Shown in pieces: positions 51,103 to 60,299 of a stretch of DNA of 64,000 nucleotides; the first letter of the stretch is position 1; every line of letters starts with the position of its first letter. Both the position numbers and the translations under genes were made by a program. Location of the stretch: NCBI GenBank assembly GCA_025934735.1, contig JAICWP010000004.1:1-64000 (forward strand), written 5' to 3'. Under the pieces are notes generated by a model that saw only the letters and a program-made list of their open reading frames with translations, did no database searches and had not been told where the DNA came from. Source of the stretch: Terriglobales bacterium (lineage in GTDB: Bacteria > Acidobacteriota > Terriglobia > Terriglobales > Acidobacteriaceae).

Positions 51103-52008
51103 CTAGCAGCTGCTGACTACTGGGCTTGGCCGCTTGAGTTTGACCGCGATGTCAATGAAGGCCAGGGCGGCGCGGCTGAGCGCCTTGTCTTTGCGGAATA
51201 CCAGGGCCAGGTCGCGGCGAAATTGCGCGTCGGCGATGGGCAGGGCCGCCAGCACGCCGGCGCGCACATCTTCAGCCACGTTGGAACGGGCGATAAATCC
51301 AAGGCCCACCTGCGCCGCCACAAAGCGCTTCAGCAGTTCGCTGGAGTCGAGTTCCATGGAGACCTGCGGCCGTAGCCGGCGCTCGTGGAACATGTTCTCG
51401 ATGGCGTCGCGGGTGCGCCCCACCTTTGGCAGCAGCAGCGGGAACTTGGCGATTTCCGCCACCGGCACCGATTCCAGCCTGGCCAAGGGGTGGCCAGGGG
51501 GAGCAATCAGCACCAGTTCATCGCGGTGAATCAGCACGATGGTGAGGCGCGTGTCGGTGACCGGCAGCGACACCACTCCGAAGTCCACCGAATTATCAAT
51601 CACCGATTCCAGGATCTTGTTGTGCTCGGAGCGCTGCACGCTCACCCCCACCCGCGGATACTGCTTTTTGAACTCCGCGAATACTTCGGGCAGGATGTGC
51701 AGGCAGGTGCCTTCGTTGGCGGCGACCACAATCTCGCCTCGGGGCACCCGTTCCATCTCCTGCACCGTGGTCATGACCACGCGGCGGGCCTGCAGCGTTT
51801 CCTCCGCGTAGCGCAGAAAGACTTTGCCGGCCGCGGTGAGCGCCACCTTCCCGCCGGAGCGGTCAAAGAGCTTGGCGCCGACCTCCTCTTCCAGGGCGCG
51901 GATCTGGGAGGATATGGCGGGCTGGGTGCGGAAACGCTTCTCCGCCGCACGCGAGAAGCTGGCATGGCGGGCGACCTCCAGAAACGTTTCCAGCTGATCG
52001 AAATCCAT
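51103..52008 (-). CDS. LysR family transcriptional regulator
   Basis: A 301-residue regulator: an N-terminal helix-turn-helix (QLETFLEVARHASFSRAAEK, 5-24, and RTQPAISSQIRALEEEVGAK) and a substrate-binding domain with FDRSGGKVALTAAGKVFLRY at about 47-66 and two periplasmic-binding-like lobes. It resembles CbbR/CysB-type LysR proteins in length. It is convergent with the small exported protein gene and divergent from glnA, with a 423-base gap, so a role in nitrogen control of glnA is conceivable but unproven. Confidence 0.93.
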   Translation of the reverse strand: MDFDQLETFLEVARHASFSRAAEKRFRTQPAISSQIRALEEEVGAKLFDRSGGKVALTAAGKVFLRYAEETLQARRVVMTTVQEMERVPRGEIVVAANEGTCLHILPEVFAEFKKQYPRVGVSVQRSEHNKILESVIDNSVDFGVVSLPVTDTRLTIVLIHRDELVLIAPPGHPLARLESVPVAEIAKFPLLLPKVGRTRDAIENMFHERRLRPQVSMELDSSELLKRFVAAQVGLGFIARSNVAEDVRAGVLAALPIADAQFRRDLALVFRKDKALSRAALAFIDIAVKLKRPSPVVSSC

Positions 52009-52431
52009 AAAGACCCAGTTGTCAGTTGTCAGTCGTCAGTTAAACCCAAGGCGACGGTCGACGGCTGAGGGTTTTTTAAAGTAGCACTTAGCAATTAGCA
52101 CTTAGCATTTAGCCACTGAAGGGCTTACCTGGCCTACAGCATGCTCGTGGCTGGCCCAGAGCTAAATGCTTGCTTCGATTTCCACCGCGTAAGTCATAGC
52201 AGGATAGGAGCTTGGCAGGTAATAAAACGCTTTTATCCCGGCCATAAAAAGTATCAATTTCCTACTCCGGGTTGCCGCCACGTATGCTGAATCTATCCTG
52301 CTGCCCCAGGATTGTAGCAGCAGGTGCCTGCCCCAATTTCATGACAATTTTGCCGTTCGCCCACCGTGCTCATCCTGTATTTGGCCGAGCAGGGCTATCC
52401 GCGCCCGGAAGCGGCGCAAAGGAGCTTTTTC
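52009..52431. other. Divergent region between the LysR gene and glnA, with short repeats and a leader hairpin
   Basis: The gap holds no supported gene. A CAGTTGTCAGTTGTCAGTCGTCAG stretch lies at about 52016-52041 and a 14-base tandem pair TAGCACTTAGCA[AT/TT] at 52082-52109. CCTGCTGC (52297-52304) and GCAGCAGG (52317-52324) form a hairpin about 108 bases before the glnA start. TATGCT at 52283-52288 could be a -10, with no good -35. No sigma-54 GG-N10-GC site was found. Confidence 0.5.
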
Positions 52432-53844
52432 ATGGCTGATCCGAAGACCATTATGGAGTTTGTGAAGAAGAACCAGGTCAAGCTGCTGGACCTGCGTTTT
52501 ACCGACTTGCCCGGCTTGTGGCACCACGTTTCCTATCCCATTGACCAGTTGTCCGAAGACTCGTTTGAAGAGGGCTTCGGCATGGACGGTTCGTCCATCC
52601 GCGGCTGGGCGGCCATTCACGAGAGCGACATGCTGCTCATCCCCGATCCCGCCTGGTTCATGCTGGACCCGTTCACCGAAGTGGCCACGCTGGTGATGGT
52701 GTGCGACGTGGTGGACCCGGTGACCAAGCAGCGCTATGACCGCGACCCGCGCTACATCGCCAAGAAGGCGGAGATGTACCTGGCCTCCACCGGCCTGGCC
52801 GACACCGCCTATTTCGGCGCGGAAGCCGAGTTCTTCATTTTTGACAACGTTCGCTTCGACCAGCGCGAGCAGCACGGTTTCTACTTTATTGACGCCGAGG
52901 AAGGCCGCTGGAACTCCGGGCGCGCCGAAAACAACCTGGGCTACCGGCCGCGCTACAAAGAGGGCTACTTCCCGGTGCCGCCCACGGACCACTATCAGGA
53001 CCTGCGCACCGAGATGGCACTGACCATGCAGAGTGCGGGGCTGCACGTGGAGTGCCATCACCACGAAGTGGCCACCGGGGGACAGACGGAAATTGACCTG
53101 AAATTCGATTCGCTGGTGCGTTCCGCCGACAACATGATGCTCTACAAGTACATCGTGCGGAACGTGGCCAACCAGTACGGCAAGACTGTTACCTTCATGC
53201 CCAAGCCCCTGTTCCAGGACAACGGCAGCGGCATGCACACCCACCAGTCGCTGTGGAAGAGCGGCAAGCCGCTGTTCTCCGGCGACGGCTACGCCGGGCT
53301 GTCGCAGATGGCGCTGTGGTATATCGGCGGGCTCATTAAGCACGGGCCGGCGCTCTCGGCCCTGATCGCGCCCACCACCAACTCCTACAAGCGCCTGGTG
53401 CCGGGCTTTGAAGCGCCGGTCAACCTGGCTTACTCGCGGCGCAATCGCTCGGCGGCCTGCAGGATCCCCATGTACTCGGCCTCGCCCAAGGCCAAGCGCG
53501 TGGAGTTCCGCCCGCCCGATCCCAGCTGCAACCCCTACATGGGCTTTGCGGCCATGATGATGGCCGGCCTGGATGGGGTGGAGAACAAAATTGATCCCGG
53601 CCAGCCGCTGGATAAGGACATTTACGATTTGGGCGCGGAGGAACTCGCCAAGGTTCCTTCGATGCCGGGTTCGCTGGAAGACGCTCTGGACGCGCTGGAG
53701 AAAGACCACCAGTTCCTGCTGAAGGGCGACGTCTTTACCGAAGGCTTGATGGAAACCTATATCGAGTACAAGCGCGCCAAGGAAGTGGACGCGGTGCGGT
53801 TGCGGCCACATCCGTATGAGTTCGCGCTGTACTACGACATTTGA
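52432..53844 (+). CDS. glnA: Glutamine synthetase type I (adenylylatable)
   Basis: A 470-residue cytoplasmic enzyme that makes glutamine from glutamate, ammonia and ATP. Landmarks: [19 protein letters not shown] (about 49-67), [13 protein letters not shown] (about 127-139), [13 protein letters not shown] and the ATP/glutamate region [20 protein letters not shown]. The adenylylation site is DKDIYDL with Tyr398, matching GlnE in this window. I chose ATG 52432 with AGGAG eight bases upstream; an in-frame GTG 66 bases earlier lacks support. It is monocistronic with a terminator 200 bases downstream. Confidence 0.97.
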   Translation: MADPKTIMEFVKKNQVKLLDLRFTDLPGLWHHVSYPIDQLSEDSFEEGFGMDGSSIRGWAAIHESDMLLIPDPAWFMLDPFTEVATLVMVCDVVDPVTKQRYDRDPRYIAKKAEMYLASTGLADTAYFGAEAEFFIFDNVRFDQREQHGFYFIDAEEGRWNSGRAENNLGYRPRYKEGYFPVPPTDHYQDLRTEMALTMQSAGLHVECHHHEVATGGQTEIDLKFDSLVRSADNMMLYKYIVRNVANQYGKTVTFMPKPLFQDNGSGMHTHQSLWKSGKPLFSGDGYAGLSQMALWYIGGLIKHGPALSALIAPTTNSYKRLVPGFEAPVNLAYSRRNRSAACRIPMYSASPKAKRVEFRPPDPSCNPYMGFAAMMMAGLDGVENKIDPGQPLDKDIYDLGAEELAKVPSMPGSLEDALDALEKDHQFLLKGDVFTEGLMETYIEYKRAKEVDAVRLRPHPYEFALYYDI

Positions 53845-54044
53845 TCGCGCTTTCCGCGGCGTCTGAGCCGCGGGCGATCATCCTGAGCGTAGCGAAGGAT
53901 CTGAGAGTCGTTGGCGGTTGGTCGGTAGTCGTTGGCATTTGTGGCCTTCCGCTTTCGGCTGTTGGCTCTGCACCACACCAACTGTCATCGTGAGCGCAGC
54001 CAGGCGATTCGCTGGCGAATCGCCTTAGCGACTAATCTCACACG

Positions 54045-54069
54045 GCCCGGCAGAAATGCCGGGCTTTTT
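54045..54069 (+). terminator. Intrinsic terminator downstream of glnA
   Basis: GCCCGGCA (54045-54052), loop GAAA, TGCCGGGC (54057-54064) and five T residues. The stem is perfect and GC-rich, located 201 bases after the glnA stop. Confidence 0.85.
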
Positions 54070-54129
54070 CTTTTGCATAGTCGGAGGGAATCGGTACGGC
54101 ACCGCGAGATGCTTTACGGCTGAAGCCGT

Positions 54130-54336
54130 TCAGCATGACGCCCATTGGTGCTGCTGCCAGGCGAACGTAACTGCCGAGCTTGGTGACCAGGTCGGGTACT
54201 CCGATGACGACCAGGCCCCTGGGTTCTTCTCTGCCATGGCCCACAAGAGGACCAGGCTAAACAGAATGACCGCCAGGGCGCCGAACAGGAGCCACGTACC
54301 GGTTCCTCGCGTGTTGGGCGTGCAATTCCCAACCAT
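54130..54336 (-). CDS. Doubtful small membrane protein
   Basis: A 68-codon frame from ATG 54336 (MVGNCTPNTRGTGTWLLFGA...) contains one strong transmembrane helix (LLFGALAVILFSLVLLWAM) and a short tail ending QQHQWASC. A purine stretch lies upstream but too close to the start. It could be a small membrane protein or chance. Its frame overlaps nothing else supported. I give low confidence. Confidence 0.3.
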   Translation of the reverse strand: MVGNCTPNTRGTGTWLLFGALAVILFSLVLLWAMAEKNPGAWSSSEYPTWSPSSAVTFAWQQHQWASC

Positions 54337-54532
54337 ACCTCTCTTACTAACACGGAGCGGTTGGGATTGTTCGTAAAGAAGTTCAGCTTTCTGGTAAAGA
54401 ATCGTAAATGGCAACCGCCGACCAATCACTGGCGAATAGAAAGGTCGTTGGCTGTTGCAGGATAGCTTGTTCGCGCTTGGCGTTGGCGCCCATTGGCCCA
54501 CTCAAGCCTCTTTTGCTTGAGTGGGGCAGTCG

Positions 54533-55366
54533 CTAGTCCGCATGGGCGGCGCTGGAGGATTCCGCGATTACCGGGCGCAGGGTGAGCCAGTCGGTGCGGG
54601 CGCGTTCCCATTCCTGAATCAGCAGGCCGTAGGACTCGAAGAACTCGCGAATGCGCGGCCGCTGCCAGCCCACAATCTTCTCCAGAATGGGCGCCAGCAT
54701 GGCCAGGGCATTGTTGCTGAGCACGGTGCGGTCGGCGATCTGAGCCACGTGACGCGTCTCGGAAACGGCAATGGTGAAGCCGTCGCGCACGTGCACGTGC
54801 AGCATGACGTGAATGTCGGAGCTGCCGTCACCCATGTAGACGATGTGGTCGGGCCCGATCTGCAGATCGCCTTGCAATTGGTCGAGAGCGGCCACCTTGC
54901 CATAACCGGCGGTGGCGCGCACGATGGTGTCAATCTCGCCCGAGCTGTGATAATTGAACTCGGTGCCGAAAATATGATCGGCGGGCACGATTCCTTCCAA
55001 CGCCGAGCGGATCACCTCCACCGGCGCGGCGGAGAGCACGTAAAAATCAAAGTGGTAGCCCTCGATGCCGCGGTCGAGAATGCTGTAAAGCAGCTCGATA
55101 TTTTCCTTCAGGCGAATGCGCTTACCTACCTCGTGCAGGTGCTCGCGGCGCACCCGGCCATGAAACTCGGGATCGTGCAGCAGCAGGTAGGCGAGCTCCG
55201 CCCCCTGCTGCACCAGGTTGAGGCCGGCCATGCCCTTGGCCTTGCGCTCGAAATCAGCAATGGGAATACCCAGCATCTCGCTGAGCACGTAGCCGGAATC
55301 GTTGAAGCTCAAAGTCTGGTCAAAGTCGCTGGCAAACAAGTATCGCTTGATCGGCTTCTCGCTCAT
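54533..55366 (-). CDS. HAD family phosphatase (phosphoserine-phosphatase-like)
   Basis: A 277-residue HAD hydrolase. Motif I is [11 protein letters not shown] (catalytic Asp about 14 and 16), motif II is the Ser in [10 protein letters not shown] near 108, motif III is the Lys around YGKVAAL, and motif IV is [13 protein letters not shown] near 176. Such enzymes hydrolyse small phosphate esters. The neighbour gene, divergent at 55579, encodes inositol-1-phosphate synthase, so inositol phosphate is a plausible substrate, but phosphoserine is equally possible. The fold is complete and the length slightly above that of SerB. Confidence 0.85.
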   Translation of the reverse strand: MSEKPIKRYLFASDFDQTLSFNDSGYVLSEMLGIPIADFERKAKGMAGLNLVQQGAELAYLLLHDPEFHGRVRREHLHEVGKRIRLKENIELLYSILDRGIEGYHFDFYVLSAAPVEVIRSALEGIVPADHIFGTEFNYHSSGEIDTIVRATAGYGKVAALDQLQGDLQIGPDHIVYMGDGSSDIHVMLHVHVRDGFTIAVSETRHVAQIADRTVLSNNALAMLAPILEKIVGWQRPRIREFFESYGLLIQEWERARTDWLTLRPVIAESSSAAHAD

Positions 55367-55578
55367 GGAGGTTGGATTCAGCCCGGGCCGGAAGAGATGA
55401 ATAGAAATTACTGATGGCAGCTATTTCGATTATTCATCAACCACTTGCGACATGGGGAGCGGCGGCGCTGCAACAGTTTCGCGGTTCACCGGCAACCTAA
55501 GTTGCCAATCCCCCGGCAAGTACGAGAAGATTGTGGGTTTGATTCCCAAGAAAAATTTATTTCTATAGGACGGCACTC

Positions 55579-56943
55579 ATGGCCACGCGGCAGAACAATG
55601 CAAAACCAACGGCAGGGAAGAAGGCGCAAGCGGGTGAAATCCGGCCGGCGAAGGGCAAGCTCGGAGTCATGATTCCCGGCATGGGAGCGGTGGCCACCAC
55701 ATTTGTGGCGGGTGTGGAAGCGGTTCGCCGCGGCCTGGCGCAACCCATAGGCTCGCTCACCCAATGGGGCACGGTGCGGCTGGGCAAGCGTACCGATGGC
55801 CGCTCGCCCAAAATCGGCGAACTGGTTCCCCTGGCCGGCCTCAACGACCTGGTCTTCACCGGCTGGGACATTTTTGAGGACGACATGTACTCCGCCGCCA
55901 GCAAGGCCGGCGTTCTGGAAAAGAGCCTGCTCGATCAGATCAAGCCCTTCCTGCAATCGGTGAAACCGCGCAAAGCCGTGTTCAGCCACGACTACGTGCG
56001 CAAGCTCGACGGCCCTAACGTCAAGAAAGGCAAGAACAAGATGGAGCTGGCGGAGCAGGTTCGCGAGGATATCCGCGAATTCCGCAAGAGCTCGGGAGCG
56101 GAGCGGCTGATTGTTATCTGGTGCGGCTCTACCGAGATCTTCCTGCAGCCGGGAAGCGCCCACCAATCGGTTCAGGCATTCGAAAAGGCGCTGGTGAAGA
56201 ACGACGAATCCATTGCGCCTTCCATGATTTACGCCTATGCGGCGCTTTCCGAAGGCGTGCCCTTCGCCAACGGCGCTCCCAATCTCACGGTGGACCTGCC
56301 GGTAATGCTGGAGCTTTCGCGGCGCAACGAGGCGCCCATCTGCGGCAAGGATTTCAAGACCGGGCAGACGCTGCTCAAGACCATCCTGGCGCCCGGCTTC
56401 AAGGCGCGCATGCTGGGCCTGGGCGGGTGGTTCTCCACCAACATCCTGGGCAATCGAGACGGCGAGGTGCTGGACGATCCGGGCTCCTTCAAGACCAAGG
56501 AGGAGTCCAAGCTGGGAGTACTGGAGCACATCCTCCAGCCCAAGCTGTACCCCGAACTTTATGGCCAACTCTACCATAAGGTGCGCATTAACTATTATCC
56601 GCCACGCGGTGATAACAAAGAGGGTTGGGACAATATTGATATCTTCGGATGGCTCGGCTACCCGATGCAGATCAAGATTGATTTCCTGTGCCGCGACTCC
56701 ATTCTGGCCGCCCCCATCGTGCTCGACCTGGTGCTGTTCCTGGACTTGGCGAAGCGCAGTTCGGAGTTGCGCTGCCGCGGCATCCAGGAGTGGCTGAGCT
56801 TCTACTTCAAGTCGCCTATGACCGTGCCGGGGCTCTACCCGGAGCACGACCTGTTTATCCAGCTGATGAAGCTGAAGAACACGCTGCGCTACCTGCGCGG
56901 CGAAGAGCTCATCACCCATCTGGGCCTGGAATATTACGACTGA
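55579..56943 (+). CDS. ino1: myo-Inositol-1-phosphate synthase
   Basis: A 454-residue NAD-dependent enzyme that turns glucose 6-phosphate into inositol 1-phosphate. Landmarks: KLGVMIPGMGAVATTFVAGV at about 27-46 (nucleotide site), FTGWDIFEDDMY, RLIVIWCGSTEIF, DFKTGQTLLKTILAPGFKAR near 257-277 and GWFSTNILGNRDGEVL with catalytic Lys and Asp residues downstream. The product leads to inositol lipids or compatible solutes. Together with the divergent HAD phosphatase it could form an inositol pathway. AGGACGG lies about seven bases before the ATG. Confidence 0.95.
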   Translation: MATRQNNAKPTAGKKAQAGEIRPAKGKLGVMIPGMGAVATTFVAGVEAVRRGLAQPIGSLTQWGTVRLGKRTDGRSPKIGELVPLAGLNDLVFTGWDIFEDDMYSAASKAGVLEKSLLDQIKPFLQSVKPRKAVFSHDYVRKLDGPNVKKGKNKMELAEQVREDIREFRKSSGAERLIVIWCGSTEIFLQPGSAHQSVQAFEKALVKNDESIAPSMIYAYAALSEGVPFANGAPNLTVDLPVMLELSRRNEAPICGKDFKTGQTLLKTILAPGFKARMLGLGGWFSTNILGNRDGEVLDDPGSFKTKEESKLGVLEHILQPKLYPELYGQLYHKVRINYYPPRGDNKEGWDNIDIFGWLGYPMQIKIDFLCRDSILAAPIVLDLVLFLDLAKRSSELRCRGIQEWLSFYFKSPMTVPGLYPEHDLFIQLMKLKNTLRYLRGEELITHLGLEYYD

Positions 56944-56997
56944 ACCGGCAAGCTTCTCAGGCGGCGTAAGGCGGGGAGAGCCGCATCATATTTGCCC

Positions 56998-57414
56998 ATG
57001 AAGCGGTTGGTATTTTTTTCGGCGGCCCTGCTTGTCGCCTGCGTGCTGCCTTTATCGGCTGAGATTTCCGGGACGTTTCGCGGCGTCATCGTCCATGCGC
57101 CCAAAGGGGAAGCCACCCAGGGGTGGATTTACGTAGCCGGGCGCAATGGGAACCTGCGGCGGGCAGAAATCTCCCACGCCCACGTGCTCTATGCCAGTAG
57201 CGTGCCCGTGCGCCTGCGAGCGAAAGACCCAGAGCAGAGCCTGAAAGAAGGCTCGGAAGTACGGGTGACGGCCAGTCAGGACGGAGATGGGGAATGGCGC
57301 GCCAGCCAGGTGGAAATCCTAAAAGTGCAGAGTGAGCGCCACCGCAAGCGGCCGCGGGTCCGGCCCGCAGCCGAGGAACGGCCCATCGGCCTGAACTCGA
57401 CCTTTTTGCCCTAG
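56998..57414 (+). CDS. Exported small protein of unknown function
   Basis: A 138-residue protein with a signal peptide (MKRLVFFSAALLVACVLPLS, cleaved near AEISG) and a compact beta-rich domain (TFRGVIVHAPKGEATQGWIY, GNLRRAEISHAHVLYASSVP) that resembles small OB-fold or DUF5666-like modules. It ends in a basic region of repeated Arg/Lys pairs. I use ATG 56998 instead of the in-frame TTG six bases earlier. It is 54 bases after ino1 and may be co-transcribed. Confidence 0.65.
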   Translation: MKRLVFFSAALLVACVLPLSAEISGTFRGVIVHAPKGEATQGWIYVAGRNGNLRRAEISHAHVLYASSVPVRLRAKDPEQSLKEGSEVRVTASQDGDGEWRASQVEILKVQSERHRKRPRVRPAAEERPIGLNSTFLP

Positions 57415-57438
57415 CCGAGGATCCAACCGGTCGCTTCG

Positions 57439-57452
57439 GTGACCGGCGTCAC
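57439..57452. promoter_or_regulatory. GTGAC/GTCAC palindrome upstream of the M48 peptidase
   Basis: GTGAC-CGGC-GTCAC is a perfect 5-base palindrome with four-base spacer, extended as GGTGAC...GTCACA. It lies 72 bases before ATG 57524. Similar GTGAC motifs precede icd and the M6 protease gene. Confidence 0.45.
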
Positions 57453-57523
57453 AGCATTGCCCCGTGAACCATCGCCAAAATAGAAGCCTATAATCTAGCT
57501 AGAGCCACCCGCAGGAGTTGGTT

Positions 57524-58657
57524 ATGAAATACCCGGCGTGCGCGGTTGCATTGCTGATCTGCCTCTCTCTGATTCCGGCGGCTTCGTCCCAAACTCAGCC
57601 GGACAACTCTCCTGGAGTTCCTCAGAGCACCCAGCCTCCCAGCCAGCAGCCGCAGGCGCCTGCGCCCACAGTTCAAGCTCCGCCGCCCGCGCCCGCCACA
57701 ACCCAGGCGCCCGTCCCGCAACAGAAGCAGCCTAAGGTCAAGCAGGGCAGCAGGGATGACGTGAACGCCATTGGAGACCGGGGGATGGGGGGCAAGGGCC
57801 TGGGCAACTGGTACTCGATTGAAAAGGAAGTGGCCATGGGCAAGCAGTACGCCTCCATGATCGAGTCCAGCGTGAAGATGGTTTCCGACCCGGTGATCAG
57901 CGAGTACGTGAACCGGGTGGGGCAAAACCTGGTTCGCAACTCTGACGCCAAGGTGCCCTTCACCATCAAGGTGATTGATTCCGACGAGGTAAACGCATTC
58001 GCGCTGCCGGGCGGGTTTTTCTACGTCAATTCCGGCCTGGTGCTGGCAGCGGATGAGGAAGCGGAACTGGCGGGCGTAATGTCGCACGAGATTGCGCACG
58101 TGGCCGCGCGCCACGCTACCCGTCAAATGACGCGGGGCAACATAGTGAATTTGGCCGCCATCCCTCTGATCTTTGTAGGCGGTGGGATTGGCTATGCGGT
58201 GCGCTCCGCGGCCGGATTGGGATTGCCGCTCACGTTCCTGCGCTTTTCCCGCGGATTTGAAGCCGAGGCTGATTATCTCGGGCTGCAATACATGTACAAG
58301 GCGGGTTACGACCCGCAGGCCTACATCACCTTCTTCGAGAAGCTACAGGCCAAAGAAAAGAAGAAGCCGGGGTCGCTCTCTAAGGCATTTTCCACTCACC
58401 CGCAGACGCCGGACCGGATCACCAACAGCCAGCGCGAGATTGCGCGCATCCTGCCTGCCCGCGAACAGTACGTGATAAGCACTTCAGAGTTTGACAATGT
58501 GAAAGCGCGGCTGGCGGCCATCGAAAATCGCCGCAAAACCCTGGGCCCAGCCAAAGATAACCAACCCAGCTTGCGGCGCTCAAAAGCGAAGGACAAGACG
58601 GGAAAGACCTCGCCGGACGACGACCGCCCGACGCTGGAGCGGCGGGACGACCAGTAG
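57524..58657 (+). CDS. Exported M48 family zinc metallopeptidase
   Basis: A 377-residue protein. Signal peptide covers about 1-23, a Pro/Gln-rich linker follows to about 75, and the peptidase domain has HEIAHVAARHATRQM at about 188-202, with a downstream glutamate ligand in FEAEADYLGLQYM near 246-258. This is the Oma1/BepA/YcaL-type plan, active in outer-membrane protein quality control. The C-terminal 40 residues are charged and lack a TPR domain, unlike BepA. AGGAG lies six bases before the chosen ATG; the longer TTG start is less likely. Confidence 0.92.
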   Translation: MKYPACAVALLICLSLIPAASSQTQPDNSPGVPQSTQPPSQQPQAPAPTVQAPPPAPATTQAPVPQQKQPKVKQGSRDDVNAIGDRGMGGKGLGNWYSIEKEVAMGKQYASMIESSVKMVSDPVISEYVNRVGQNLVRNSDAKVPFTIKVIDSDEVNAFALPGGFFYVNSGLVLAADEEAELAGVMSHEIAHVAARHATRQMTRGNIVNLAAIPLIFVGGGIGYAVRSAAGLGLPLTFLRFSRGFEAEADYLGLQYMYKAGYDPQAYITFFEKLQAKEKKKPGSLSKAFSTHPQTPDRITNSQREIARILPAREQYVISTSEFDNVKARLAAIENRRKTLGPAKDNQPSLRRSKAKDKTGKTSPDDDRPTLERRDDQ

Positions 58658-58706
58658 AAGCGGCGGGAGTCGCGTTCCTCTGTGGGTTCTTGAACTCGGG
58701 TTGAAA

Positions 58707-60140
58707 CTAGGTCCCGCTTTTTGCTTTTTCCAGACGGTCGAGCAGCACATTCACCAACTCCATCTCGCTGACGCCATCGTGCGGGCACATGACCGACGCG
58801 GAGGCCAGCCCGAGCGCGTTCGTGCTGCGCGGCAGCGTGATGGATTCGACGGCAGAACGGAGCTTGCCCAGCACCGCATCCACGCCACGGCGGTCAATTT
58901 CCGGCAGGACCACCGCGAAGCGGTCGCTCATGTAGCGGCAGAGAACGTCGTTGCTGCGCAACTGCAGCTGCAGGCTGCGCGCCACCTTATGCAGCAGTTG
59001 GTCGCCGGTTTCAAATCCATAGTCGGCGTTAACCTGGCGGAAATGACGTAGGTCGAGCAAAATGACGCCGAACTGCTTGTTATAGCGGCGAGCGCGCGCC
59101 ACTTCCTGCGCCAGCGCGGAATAGAAATAGCGCTGGTTGTGGCAGCCGGTAAGAAAGTCATGGTTCGCGACGCGGTGCAGTTCTTCGGCCAATTGCACAT
59201 TGCGGGTGGCGGTTGCGCAAACGTCGGCGGCGGCTTGCGCCAGGGCGCGGTCGTCATCGGTGAAGAAGTTCGCGCGCTCATGGGCCAGCACCATGGCTCC
59301 CATGGCTTCTCCCAGGAAAACCAGCGGAGCACACAATTCCGAACCGGTGTCGGCGAAGCAAGCCGGCCACCCGGACTTGCCGGTGACGTCCGCCTCCAGA
59401 ACGGCGGCGCGCTGCTCCAGCGCGTGGCCCAGCACGCCATTGCGCGCGGAAGCCCGGAAACGATCCAGGTCGGGCTCGCCATTGGAAGAAATGGCAGGCA
59501 CAAAAATGCCCTCCGGGCCGCGCAAAACGACGGCCACCCGGGCGCCCTCGAAAGCGTCGCCCAGCAGATCCGTCAGGGTGAAGAAGAACTGCTGCGTTTG
59601 GCTGACCGAGGCGGCGGTGCGCGCAATGAGGTTGATCAGCTCGATCTGCCGGCGGCGGCGCAACGCGGTGGAGTGCAGGCGAGCATTCTCCACGGCAACC
59701 GCGGTCTGGGCGGCAAATAGCGAGAGCAGGGGAACGGTGCTCTCGGGAAATGCGTCGGGATTGTCGCTCACTAATAAAAGCACGCCCAGCAATTGGTCGC
59801 GGACCAGGAGAGGCAAGGCCAGCTCGCTGCCGCCGGCGGCGGCTGGTCCGTGCACATGGACCAACGCGCGGGTTTGTGCGGCGTGTTGCGGGGCACCTTC
59901 GCCATCCAGGCGCAGGGGACCGGGGATCGCACCCGCGTCATAGCCGTGGTGAGTTTGCGGATAAAGTTCGTGGGCGGCCTCGTCCAGCAGAAAAACGGCG
60001 CAACGGCTCGCGCCAAAGAAGGTGCGCACTACCAGCAACGACTGGTGCAGCACGGTTTCCAGGTCGGTGCTGGCCAGGATGAGCTGGGTGGCTTCCTGCA
60101 GCACGGCGACATCGCGGACGCTGGCGTAAGCGGAGCTCAC
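58707..60140 (-). CDS. GAF-GAF-GGDEF-like signalling protein with degenerate GGDEF motif
   Basis: A 477-residue soluble protein. The first GAF domain is at about 12-160 (TVLHQSLLVVRTFFGASRCA), the second at about 170-315 (FLGEAMGAMVLAHERANFFT). The C-terminal part is a diguanylate cyclase fold: HDFLTGCHNQRYFYSALAQE, LLDLRHFRQVNADYGFETGD and LCRYMSDRFAVVLPEIDRRG. The GGDEF signature is replaced by MSDRF and the usual first metal Asp is followed by Leu, so cyclase activity is doubtful. It may bind GTP or c-di-GMP as a sensor. Translation begins at GTG 60140. It is divergent from the kinase gene. Confidence 0.88.
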   Translation of the reverse strand: MSSAYASVRDVAVLQEATQLILASTDLETVLHQSLLVVRTFFGASRCAVFLLDEAAHELYPQTHHGYDAGAIPGPLRLDGEGAPQHAAQTRALVHVHGPAAAGGSELALPLLVRDQLLGVLLLVSDNPDAFPESTVPLLSLFAAQTAVAVENARLHSTALRRRRQIELINLIARTAASVSQTQQFFFTLTDLLGDAFEGARVAVVLRGPEGIFVPAISSNGEPDLDRFRASARNGVLGHALEQRAAVLEADVTGKSGWPACFADTGSELCAPLVFLGEAMGAMVLAHERANFFTDDDRALAQAAADVCATATRNVQLAEELHRVANHDFLTGCHNQRYFYSALAQEVARARRYNKQFGVILLDLRHFRQVNADYGFETGDQLLHKVARSLQLQLRSNDVLCRYMSDRFAVVLPEIDRRGVDAVLGKLRSAVESITLPRSTNALGLASASVMCPHDGVSEMELVNVLLDRLEKAKSGT

Positions 60141-60299
60141 AACAATTTCCTTTTAGGGGCGTTCGCCGTGATTATAAGGGCGGCGTGAACCGGCGCCGGA
60201 GAAAGATGTGTCTTGTTCGGCAGGGCGAACCACATCGTTGACCCTGGGCGGGTTTCCGGCTTACCATGCTCCTGCCAGGCGGGGTGGAGTCCCTCCCCG

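Larger units (their letters stand above)
53845..54532. other. Long intergenic region after glnA
   Basis: About 690 bases. It has a boilerplate ATCCTGAGCGTAGCGAAGGATCT repeat fragment (about 53879), a perfect palindrome GGCGATTCGC-TG-GCGAATCGCC (54003-54024) and a strong terminator GCCCGGCA-GAAA-TGCCGGGC plus T-run (54045-54069) in the glnA direction. ACGGCTGAAGCCGT near 54117 is another short palindrome. One weak minus-strand frame is listed separately. The rest shows no gene. Confidence 0.6.

Noticed and set aside
52339-53811. 490-codon frame antisense to glnA
   Set aside because: glnA is certain; the opposite frame has no motif or ribosome site.
55486-56919. 477-codon frame antisense to ino1
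   Set aside because: ino1 is certain; composition is that of a shadow.
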